Shown: positions 47,266-56,940 of the stretch, one piece after another
How positions within the stretch are numbered: the first letter of the stretch is position 1
How the letters are laid out: the number at the start of each line of letters is the position of its first letter
Assembly: GCA_930367205.1 (NCBI GenBank)
Contig: OV884015.1
Location: 77,081,341 to 77,145,340, forward strand
DNA length: 64,000 bases
Reading direction: 5' to 3'
Origin: Acanthosoma haemorrhoidale
Taxonomy: Eukaryota > Arthropoda > Insecta > Hemiptera > Acanthosomatidae
Notes under the pieces: model-generated
The model's input: the letters and a program-made list of their open reading frames with translations, nothing else
What the model was told of the DNA's origin: nothing
Databases searched by the model: none
Position numbers and translations under genes: made by a program

Positions 47266-48466
47266 AGGAAATTCACGAATGTACATGGCAATTGCACTGT
47301 TTTTGGCGGAAGTTATGACATTGTTCCACCAACCACTTTTTTAAATTTGTTGTATACAATCACAGTTTGAATTGAAGACACAGGCCAATAAAAATTATGA
47401 GCGTGGATTTAATGGATTCCGTAAATATAGAAATTTATGTGAACAATTCTCAGTCATGTTATCTAAAAAAAACAAGGAATCCGACGCGCTGTTTACCATT
47501 TCTCTAAAATTGCCTCTTTTAAGGTACACATTAATTGAATGTGGGAAATTAATTTTATTTTAAAAAGTATGTCTCAAAACTCTAAATACAATATAGACGA
47601 CTATATAAAAAGTATGTAATTTCACTGAAATATGTAAAATTTAGATATCTTAATAAGTATACACTTAAATATACTAATCGATGGTACATCAAATAATTCG
47701 GTCAGGGGAAGCATAAACATATAAACCCCAGCTCTTGCTATCACAATTAAATCCTAATTATTGTTCATAGGGATAAACAATCATAACATGTTATCCCACC
47801 CTTTTTAATTTATTTCCTCTGCTCAGTAAACAATGCGAATCATTTCTTACTTAAATGTAATTATATGTTATGGTAGACGTGGTTATGATTCCTACATAAA
47901 ATAAAGCAGCATATATACTTGAAATATATTTTTTTATTCAACCCAGAGCGTTTTGGTTGTCAATTTGGATATAGGTACAATATTACATTTTGAAATGATC
48001 TACATTGAAATTAGTAATATAACAATATTTATGTATATACGATGGAATTAACAATTCCTGAAGTAGTTGACGTATGACTGGGATAGACAGAGTGTGAGCA
48101 AGATACATTAAATTCTTTGGTAGGTGACGGTTGCATTTCCTTTGATTAAGTAAATTCTAGAAAGGTTAAGTAGGCCGGAAAATACCTCATATTTTAACTG
48201 TGAAAAAACAATAAAACATTTCTAGTTTTTATAGACTAGCTATGAGGTTTCTTTTAAGATGTGGGAAACTTGATAATTCAGTTTTTTCGTTTGATTAATA
48301 TATGTCCCACTTCCTTACATGTTCAATCAAATATAACCATGAATACGGTAACTGTCATCATGAATGTTATAAGGTCTTGTTGTGTTGTCACTCTAAAAAA
48401 ATATCAACAATCCACTTTAATTGAATTTACTTACGAAGCAAATAATTGTAGCTTTGCCTGGTAAAC
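47266..48466. other. AT-rich DNA, no gene recognised
   Basis: Only short unsupported frames are present. No terminal repeats, domains or RNA genes were recognised. Confidence 0.4.
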
Positions 48467-48671
48467 TAATATCAGCAAACTTCAAATAATACAAAATAGA
48501 TTTATAAGAATAATATTCGACAAGCCAAAGTACAGAAACATATTTAAGTTGTACGACGTATCCAAAGCTGATTGTATTCTAGATATTTTAAATGCAATGT
48601 CCACAAAGTTTATAGATGCATGTAAACATAGAGAGAATCCATTTCTTCAAAATATTGGTAACATAGAATAA
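48467..48671 (+). mobile_element. LINE reverse transcriptase C-terminal remnant
   Basis: A + strand frame reads NISKLQIIQNRFIRIIFDKP, then ILDILNAMSTKFIDACKHRE and a stop after about 67 codons. The LQIIQNRFIRII motif followed by a stretch ending in HRENP is typical of the region after the thumb in LINE RTs. It differs from the neighbouring Jockey fragment and is in the opposite orientation. Confidence 0.6.
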
Positions 48672-48799
48672 TTACCCTAGCATAAAAGCTTAGATAATAA
48701 TATTTTATGATGAAATGTTTTTCTATTACCATCTAGTTTTTAATAATTATAGATTGTGGTCAGTGCTTGAACAAAATTATAATGATGTACATTATCATT

Positions 48800-49485
48800 A
48801 GTTTATTGAAGATCATAAAACTAACTTACATCTAACAATAAAAACTTAAACTAAGTCTTAAGCTAATTTTCCCCGACAGTCTGTTGCCATCGATGCGGGA
48901 AGAGTGGTGGCGTCATAGTGTTAAACACTGGGTTTGTGAGATGCTGCAACGAGTCAAAAAACTTGACGTGTCTCCGGCGGATGAACTCACCCACCGATGG
49001 CACACCAAGCAACGGTTGCAGGTCAGCGTTCTTCAACCTCTCTCGAGAGATATGTCGGACCACTTTTCGCACAATCCCATTCTGGAATTGTTAGAGACTT
49101 TTAGCTGTATTGTCAGTCAAGTGAGTACATAGCGGTGCACCGTACAGCAGGGTTTGCCGGAGGACACATTTATATTTCATCAGTTTGAGACAAAGCGACA
49201 AGTTGGGTGAAGTTAGCAAGTGGTGAAGCCGGTAAGTCCTGAGTCGCACTTTTTCTATTTTGTTACTAAAATGAGTAGAGAAATGGAGATACCTATTCAT
49301 TTTGATACCCAGATAGTACATTGAGAAAGTCGGTGAGTTCTCTTGCTATAGTATAGGATTTTGGCAAGGCTTTTTTTCCCTTTTTGGAGGGAGAAAATTA
49401 CGCAGTCGGTCTTCCCGGCGTTCACACTGATGGTTAACGTATCCAGTCTGTCACTGATTATGTTACTAACTGACTAGAGCTCTTT
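48800..49485 (-). mobile_element. Jockey-type LINE RT C-terminal fragment
   Basis: On the minus strand it matches the 17555-18125 fragment part for part: [20 protein letters not shown] and [20 protein letters not shown] at 49091-49321, then [20 protein letters not shown] and FIRRRHVKFFDSLQHLTNP at 48863-49072. It ends RWQQTVGEN and a short 3' UTR. Frameshifts near 49080 and above 49330 break the frame. Confidence 0.85.
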
Positions 49486-49559
49486 GTAGCGGTCTGTTGC
49501 GAACAAAAAAAGCCTATTTATCTAAATTAGTTGAGCCCAACAAAAGTAGGTGAAATTGG

Positions 49560-50110
49560 CAATAATATTCAGGAAAGCAGCGGAAAACAGACATCATACC
49601 AGGAGTAGTAGATAAGGATGAGTAGAGAATTCCAGCCCTCCCTGAGGTACGAACACCTTTAGTATCACATAAAGTAAAAGAAACCAGTGCATAAACACAA
49701 GTAGAAATATGCTAAAGGAAACCTAAGCTACTCAACAACACTCAACTTATGCTCAAGCCACTAACAAATAACCTGACACGAGTACACTGTTGTGATCCAG
49801 ACCATCCCAGGCACAAAACCTAAGGAACACTTAGGTCTTTCTATAACGGTCGTTCCTTCCTTGCTTGCCACTACCCTCTGGTATTCTCTACCTCCTAATT
49901 TCCGCCATACTTTATTCTTACAAACCTCCAAAACCTTCATATTACCTGCCTCCTCACCATCCAGACATATGGTTGCTAATTTAGGAACGATTTATTTTTT
50001 ATACATAATATTTTCATTATTTATTATTTTCATTTTTATTTCATTGTTTACTAAACATATCCAGATGTTTTGCTGGCACATTCCTTGGTTTTTACTATTG
50101 TATATGTAGC
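49560..50110 (+). repeat. dispersed repeat, possible LINE 3' coding end (copy 2)
   Basis: Contains LLATTLWYSLPPNFRHTLFL followed by DNA reading CTCCTCACCATCCAGA, shared with the inverted copy at 11455-11960. The WYSLPPNFR motif resembles the C-terminus of non-LTR reverse transcriptases. No complete element could be delimited. Confidence 0.45.
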
Positions 50111-51264
50111 TTGTATTTTATTTTGTATGTGTTAATTTAAAGATTTTCACTTAATGCTGTTTGTATTTTACTGAATTCTTCATATTGTTTTTTTCATTTT
50201 TCTTTATGATGTAATAGTTCTTTTTGTTTTGCCAGAAATGAATTTGTTAAATGTATGTCATAGGCCATAATTAACGTTTTTTTCTCTCATCTACTCTAAA
50301 TATTGGAAATAAGTTGATAGTTGAATTTATAAAGTGGTGTAGACTTAGTAACAAATGTGGCATTCTTAAATGTCAAATAACTTCATTAGGACAGAATGGG
50401 ATAGAGGTTATGAGGCATGGCTCAGCTGGCCCGTTCGCTCTCAATGCAAAGCCGAACAATGCGCGGGCCATTAAAAAGGATAGAAAAAACTTGATGGTCG
50501 CTATTAGTGACGGAGGAGGGGGCTATTCATCTCTTTCATTACTGTGAAAAAGAGAGAGAAAAAAAAGCAGTAATTCAGTTTAAGGCTTTTCAAAATAGTG
50601 CCAACCCTCCATTAAGGGCTTTCAGTCCGTGCCTTACTGACTCTTCATTGGTTTTGTACCAGTTGATTTCCATTGGCATAATGCGTTTACGGATCATGTT
50701 TGCTAAAGCAGCTTTTTGCCTTCTGTCAAAAATATTTCTTTTAAGGGTCTAATAGACCCAAGAGTGGTTTCGCCATTCTTTGAACGCCCAATGAAGGTAC
50801 CATGATGGAGTTGGTTCAGATCCAATAGTTATAGAACAAGGGCTCTGTATCACAACGACGGTAGGCTTGGCATCAAGCAAAGAAGTAAACATTGGGCATT
50901 AAGCTCTGCGGTGGCACTCCTGTACCACTTGAGTTAACTGTAAGTGGCAATGCCGGCCCGAGCATTTGCTCAGGTGATTACACAGTTGGACCTACCACCG
51001 TCCAGGTTTTAGGTCTTACAACCGAAGTTAAATACTTAGTCCGAAGTAAGAGACAAAACAAGCGAAATTGAAACCTTGCCTTATGCACTTCAGTATAATA
51101 AAGCAGCTCTATAAATACTATGTAAAACACTGATATGAATCTTAGTCCTCAACCACTCACTTATGGTCCATACTTGTATTTACACAACTCATCCAGTCAC
51201 CTCTTCTTTATAAATAGTCTTTACGACAAATTATGGTGTGTTGCGAGTATTTTCCGTTTGTGGG
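50111..51264. other. no gene recognised; GC-richer pieces
   Basis: Two segments (about 50390-50500 and 50780-51060) are less AT-rich than the surroundings and look like decayed repeats. No coding domain, tRNA or terminal repeat could be assigned. Confidence 0.35.
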
Positions 51265-51471
51265 TTAAACCTTAACTATTAGGTTTGTGTCTGCCCACAA
51301 TTGTTATTGTTTGGAAAACACAAACTGTTTCAATGTTTTAAACTATCATCTTAAGGTGCTAAAACGTGTGAAGCGTAGATTGATATATACAATTTATTTG
51401 TATACTTGTATTTTTTACACATAAATACAATATAATTGTGGGCAGACACAAATCTAATAATTAAGGTTTAA
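51265..51471. mobile_element. MITE with TTAA target duplication
   Basis: TTAA at 51265-51268 and 51468-51471 flanks a 199-bp segment with long terminal inverted repeats. The left arm starts ACCTTAACTATTAGG and continues TTTGTGTCTGCCCACAATT; the right arm reversed starts ACCTTAATTATTAGA and continues identically. The arms are about 34 bp with two mismatches. There is no coding capacity. TTAA duplication is the hallmark of piggyBac-type transposition, so it is probably a non-autonomous piggyBac-like element. Confidence 0.8.
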
Positions 51472-53423
51472 GCCACTGCCAGTTAGCAGTACGAAGGTTC
51501 CCCTGAAACCATGTAATGTCCAAATGAAATACGCAGCGAAAGTTTGTATTTTATTAAATAAGGAGCCACAAACAGTTTTTTTTTTGGGGGGGGGGGTATT
51601 TTATGTATAAAGATCTAATTTTAATCTTCTTAAGAAGTTAAATGACAAACGATACTGAAAATAAAATGTCCTGCTTCAACTAGACGAACCTAAAGTCTGA
51701 AGAACTCAGTGTTAGTTAACTTTTATGAGTTCATAATAATACTCATTCAAAACAACTTGATTATACCGCAGGCTGGTTGTATTCTACACTTGCGTATTGA
51801 AATCTGCTACCCAGTGTGTAAACGTGTATGTCTTAATCTATCATTGTAATTATAAGATACTTGAAAATGGCATTTTAACTGCCAAAAGCGTTTTTATCAA
51901 TATAAAATAAATTCTATGTAGAGCAGAGATAGTTGCACATTTATTAATATTATATTTGTACCGTTGTAATACTTATAAAGTCCACGGGACTAATCAGTGT
52001 AGCCAGCCTCGCTTATTTGTTAAACTACTAAAATAAAGTACTTTTCTCCAGAGAGTTGTACATCACATAGTAAGGTACACTATTGTGAATCTAAAGTCGA
52101 CGATACTTCAGAAGGTGAGGGGCCTTTCATCTATTGATCGACCCTCTGGAAGGACTTGAGTTCCCGAACTGCCTCAGTCGGATGAGGTGGACGTGAAATA
52201 AATGTTTCGATTTACTTGTAGTGAGGGTTGACCGGTATAAAGGCATTAAGGGGAACGGGGGGGAGGTGGCTATAATTTTCCCTGCAATTTCTCCCTCCTG
52301 GTACAATGATGGGGAATGATTCGGCCGCCGTCCTGGTAAAAAATCCCTCCCCTTTGTCGAGGGGCGGCAGGGGCGGAATGCGGGATGAGGCGGTGTCACC
52401 ATGGCCCTCACGTCGTCGGCTCGCCACATCCGGAATATGTTACCGCTACGTGACTGTTCCCTGCTGTCGGCGATTCATTTTGCTCCAGGGACCCTGGGAA
52501 GGAGGGGCGATTTGCTTATGCTGTGGACCCGAGAAATCGGGATAGTCACATTCAAACTCCAGCTGTAGGATATTAAGTGTGCCTGCCGGGTAAAAAATGT
52601 TAAAACAATGATTTGTCATGTGTATTAGTGAATGAAAAAAACAAACAAACACTTTATTCTAGGATATTGTAAAAGTATTTGGCTGACAAAAAAATATATA
52701 ACATTACAATGATGTATTTACCTTATATATAATAAATGACCTTTGTACATATGGTACAACGTCATAAGATTGAAACAAAAAACATTAATTTGTTACATAG
52801 AGGCGAGTGACTCTATTGCAACTGAGATAGTCAAGACAATTATTATTAATAAGAATTATTTCAAGAAGGGAAATAGCGTGAAAGGTTGCAAGAATGTAGT
52901 AAAGTAGGAAATAAATGGAATTACCAAAAATAACTGAATAATAAAGTTGAATAGTGGATTGCTAGATTAGAGAGGGAGATAACGATCTAGTAAAAATGAA
53001 TAGAAGAGGTTGTAAAGATACGATTCAAATACGAGATCGAAGGGAACTTGTGGAGGACGATATATCGTCAGCATAGAGGATTCGATTGGAGTGGTAGGAT
53101 ACTTCAGCAAATAGGTATTCCATTTGAGGGTCCTGGGAGGGAGTAGTAGATTGGACGATTCGGGATTTGAGGCTCGTCATCATGGGCATACAGACAAACA
53201 CCACCGATCCGTTCAGACCTATCTTGGCGAAGTTGGGGAGGAAAAAAGAGAAATAAGGGATTTTTTAGGCGAAAGAAGTAGCTTTTATATCATGAAAGTT
53301 ATCAAGGAATTGAGGGAATTCGCCATGATGGGCAGGGAGGGATTTGGCGTTAACGTTTGGACACTACTCATGACAAAGAGAAAGGTAAAGATACATGAAA
53401 GTGGGGAGCAAGGAGTGCTGTAA
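51472..53423. other. no gene recognised; contains a GC-rich block
   Basis: A G-run lies at about 51587-51596. The block 52110-52560 is far more GC-rich than the rest of the region and contains purine/pyrimidine-rich stretches and CpG sites, but its open frames on both strands look like compositional artefacts. An open frame at 53124-53423 has no recognisable domain. Confidence 0.4.
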
Positions 53424-53672
53424 AAAAAGCCTCGTCAAAAAGGTAAGCCCCATCACCTTTATTAGTCAGTTCAGTCCAGCCACGTATAATGTGCATCATT
53501 ATACTTGCTTATTCCATTATATAGTTTTTATAAAATAACAAAACCTGTGTATAATGTAGCGACGCTGCAGGAAATACAAAAATAATTTGTAAATAGATTC
53601 GCCTAAGGATCTATAATTGTATATAATTATCTGTAAATTTAAAGGGGCTATGAAAAAAAAAAAGAAAAAAGT
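53424..53672 (+). mobile_element. Jockey-type LINE 3' tail
   Basis: It closely matches 47015-47257, including AAGGTAAGCCCCATCACC, TAGTCAGTTCAGTCCAGC, ATAACAAAACCTGTGTATAA, AAGGGGCTATG and the A-rich end (about 53650-53670). Only 3' UTR is present, so it is a strongly 5'-truncated insertion of the same family. The target duplication was not resolved. Confidence 0.8.
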
Positions 53673-55418
53673 TTTTGAAGATTCCAAGAACAAGCTACAT
53701 TGTCATTTACAACTCAAAAAGGTCATATAATTTAAATTAAAAACTACACTTGAAGTTTAAACTGATTTAAATAATTAAAATTACAATAAATACTAGCTTA
53801 ATCTAAAACCCTATAAGTTAAATTCACAATAAAAGTTAAAATAGATAGTAAATAGTTAGAAACATCAATGAATAAACTTAAAAAAATAAAAGTTAAAATA
53901 TGTATTTGCCTAATGTTGAAAATTCTAAAAAAATAAAACTAAAGTTAGGACGCTAGAATGACAGGATAGACAGGAAATGCTTATAACGCTGTGATTGGAA
54001 CTCGGAAAGGATATGAGTGTAGTGGATTTCGGAAGTAGTGGAGTCCACAGTGATATAGATCTAACAAGGAAAAATCTTTGGAATAGTGCTGTATGCACAG
54101 GTCCAAATCGTGTCCAGGAATGATTCCCCCCCCCCCTTAACCCCTATTATTAATATTTTTTAAAATTTAAATTAATATGTACAATTAACATAATTCAGCT
54201 GAGGGTTCACAATCAACACAACACACGCTCAAGAATAATAATTGACTAATGGTGTTGATTTGGTTTTTAGCATCTATGGGCCATCAAATGAAACTGTTTG
54301 TTGTTATGAATTTGAAAATGTTTGATATTTTTAAGTTTTTAGAGCACTGTTTGTTATTAAGATTCTAGTTGGTTTTCCTGTCAACTTCGGGTCGATGACA
54401 GAGCTTATTAGGGTATTTAGTGCCGAGCCGTGGTCGCTGTTTTGTATTTAGCTTGCAGTCAAGTCTAATTAGGGTCTTATCATTTTTTAGTTAGCGACCA
54501 ATCAGCTGTTCTACACCTTGAAGGCCGATGTGTTTCTAATATGTTTTGAAGATCTCAGTTTTTTTTGGGTTGCGTCTGTAGAGCAAATAAATAACTCTTT
54601 ATTACGAAGACTCAATCATATAAGTGGAAAATCCTTGTGACATTTTACGCGTCCAAAGCAGTCTGTAGACATTCAACCCACTCTTACGGTTTATTCTTAC
54701 AGTCCATTTTAGCTTCGCCCTTGCTCAGCTGATATTTTCCTTATACATAATTGGTTTGTTTTATGTTAATGATTTGTTATTTAATGTGTTAACTGTCATT
54801 TATTTCGGCTATTTTAATTTGTTTATTCCCCAGAAGGTATACAAAAGGTTCTTTATTTGTGCTCGAATAAATGATCTTCATTACCAGGAATCTAAATATC
54901 TTTTAATCCTGGTACATTTCTATAGGAGGTGCTCCTTTTTTCATTTAGCTGCTTTGCGGCACATACAAAAACATTCTTGAGAAATATCATCCCACTACAT
55001 GACCCGACTTAATATCATAGAAACATATTAATTCTTTAATTACTATTTAATTTATCGGTTCTGCATCAAATGGACCTATCATGCAAAATAAACCACCGCC
55101 TGAAAATAATACCGACTGTTAAAGTAGCAAACACCACTTTAACGACAGTCTAAATGGCTTTTGTAATTATATTTATAAAAAATAAAACACAGACTACGGA
55201 TTGTTAATTAGAACGCCACGATCTTTAATTTGATGCCCCACTAATAATTACAGAAAAATTATGTATTTTTTTAATATTAAGTAATTAGTATTAACTTGTG
55301 TTTTATGGAGATGGCTATATTTTTCAAGTCTTTCAAGTGTAACTCAACAATAATACAATATAATGAACGATTCATTCATTATATTATATTTTCGTATTTA
55401 TGTTTTTTTTGTTGTATA
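53673..55418. other. AT-rich DNA, no gene recognised
   Basis: A C-run occurs near 54127-54136. No supported exon, repeat terminus or RNA gene was found. The stretch ends with TATA, the target site of the gypsy-type element. Confidence 0.45.
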
Positions 55419-55598
55419 AGTTAAGTCCAGGCACCGCTAGTGCCCAGCCTTAATCCCCAAACATATGTTATCTGTATATGTTTACAGGTAATACCTATAG
55501 ATAGAGGTATCTTGGTCTAAATAAAGCAGTCTTGTTATAACGTTCTACGTGTTCTTATTACCAACCTTTCTTAGCTTGTAATTCAATAAACATTAACT
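55419..55598 (+). repeat. 5' LTR of the intact gypsy-type element
   Basis: 180 bp, AGTTAAGTCC to CATTAACT. It contains polyadenylation signals AATAAA at 55522-55527 and 55585-55590. The last T may also be the first base of the primer site. Preceded by the target copy TATA (55415-55418). Confidence 0.95.
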
Positions 55599-55615
55599 GG
55601 TGCCGAAACCCGGGA
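55598..55615 (+). other. primer binding site, tRNA-Phe type
   Basis: TGGTGCCGAAACCCGGGA directly at the LTR end is complementary to the 3' end expected for animal tRNA-Phe (CCA plus acceptor stem and part of the T stem). It is identical to the site at 27775 in the decayed relative. Confidence 0.85.
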
Positions 55616-55693
55616 ACCGTGGAGAAAGAGAGTTATCGAGTGCGAGCGTAATTTTTTTTTGTTTTTTTTTCTTCTATACGCGAAAGAGAGAAG

Positions 55694-56917
55694 ATGACTG
55701 AAGGAGGAGTTTTGAGACAGCCCGTCTTGAATCTCGTAGAGGGAGCAGATATTAGAAGAGTGGGAACTATGCCAGAAGTTCATGCCACGGCGCTCGCGCT
55801 GATGAGGGTAAAAGCGATGAATACCCAGGATCTGAGGAAGGCTGTTGCGGAGCTGGAGAGATTCACTGGGGAACTGTGTGAGCTGAACCATTTCCTAAAA
55901 GGAGGAGACCGTCTCACAGCTTTAATTGGAGCTAAAGCAGAAGAAAATTTAATAGATCCCAGAGACGCGGAATCGTTGAAGGCGGCCCTGATATGTCGGG
56001 TCAAGAGAAGTATACTGAATCAAATTCAGGCAGATGAAGAAACCCCGTGGGAATTAATAAAGATAAGATTGAAGAGGGCGTACGGAGGAGGACGATGGAC
56101 TCCCGAGGAGGACATATTCCAAATGTTTAGGGAGACAAAGTCCCCAAGACAAAGTAACGGGCAATATGCTGCGGGGTTAGTAGTCCGTTTCAATAAGATA
56201 ACGGAGAAGATGAGAGAGTCGATTAGCGTAGAAGAGGTGGAGGGTAGAATGGGATTCTTATCCACAATTCTAAAAGTGCAACTGGCCAAGGAGACAGGAA
56301 GAAAGGAAGGATTCTCCGATGAGCGCTCGTTCTCGGAGTGTGCACAATCAATGATCGACACTAGTGCCAAGGAGGAAGAAGTGAGGGTGCAAGACGTCGA
56401 CAATGAGTGGAGCCGAGTTGCATACAAAAGAACCCGGACCCTGAAACCAACCTGGAGGAGACCAGAAACGTCCGTTATTGGCAGAGACAAGGGAACGACA
56501 GGAGAAAGAAGATTTAGAGGAACGAGACCGAGGTATGCCCCGCCCAGGGAAGAAAGAAAATGCCACGGATGTAGGAAGGCAGGACATTTAGTGGCACAGT
56601 GTCCTCGAACAAAATGTTTTGAGTGTGGCGAGGAAGGACACATCGCGAGGCATTGCCCGTATATCTTCCGGAGGAGAGAATACCAACGACCAGAACCAAT
56701 GGAGGTAAACACTCAAGAAGTAAGAGAGAGACGGAGCATGAAACATGGGGAGAGTGGATCATCAGATATGAGTCATCAGGGACTTCGGGAACTGAAGGAG
56801 AAGAAGCGAGGCGCAGCAGAAACAGGAGACAGACAGGGCAGAAGGTCGAGTCACGTAGATGGGAGCAACGTGATGAAGCCTGAGGAGCGTGTTGGCAGAG
56901 AGGCGACCGCATCCTGA
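55694..56917 (+). CDS. gag: gag polyprotein of the gypsy-type element (407 aa)
   Basis: Structural protein that packages the element's RNA into cytoplasmic particles. The start ATG follows the leader about 80 bp after the primer site, and the frame is intact. The N-terminal half is helical, as expected for a capsid region. Two CCHC zinc knuckles lie at about residues 290-303 (CHGCRKAGHLVAQC) and 308-321 (CFECGEEGHIARHC), both C-x2-C-x4-H-x4-C, the nucleic-acid binding part. The C-terminus is rich in Arg, Glu and Ser. The stop at 56915-56917 lies 23 bp before the first pol ATG, in a different frame. The start ([11 protein letters not shown]) is shared with the remnant in DCAF8 intron 9. Confidence 0.95.
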   Translation: MTEGGVLRQPVLNLVEGADIRRVGTMPEVHATALALMRVKAMNTQDLRKAVAELERFTGELCELNHFLKGGDRLTALIGAKAEENLIDPRDAESLKAALICRVKRSILNQIQADEETPWELIKIRLKRAYGGGRWTPEEDIFQMFRETKSPRQSNGQYAAGLVVRFNKITEKMRESISVEEVEGRMGFLSTILKVQLAKETGRKEGFSDERSFSECAQSMIDTSAKEEEVRVQDVDNEWSRVAYKRTRTLKPTWRRPETSVIGRDKGTTGERRFRGTRPRYAPPREERKCHGCRKAGHLVAQCPRTKCFECGEEGHIARHCPYIFRRREYQRPEPMEVNTQEVRERRSMKHGESGSSDMSHQGLRELKEKKRGAAETGDRQGRRSSHVDGSNVMKPEERVGREATAS

Positions 56918-56940
56918 GATGTAATGCAATTCGGGAGAGG

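Noticed and set aside
52127..52545. Overlapping frames on both strands in the GC-rich block
   Set aside because: Low-complexity, proline/glycine/arginine-rich translations on both strands; caused by base composition, which removes stop codons.
53124..53423. 99-codon + strand frame next to a LINE tail
   Set aside because: No domain recognised and purine-rich bias explains the lack of stops; kept only as a note in the surrounding region.
56026..56712. 228-codon minus-strand frame inside gag
   Set aside because: Antisense shadow of a strongly coding gag; no recognisable domain.
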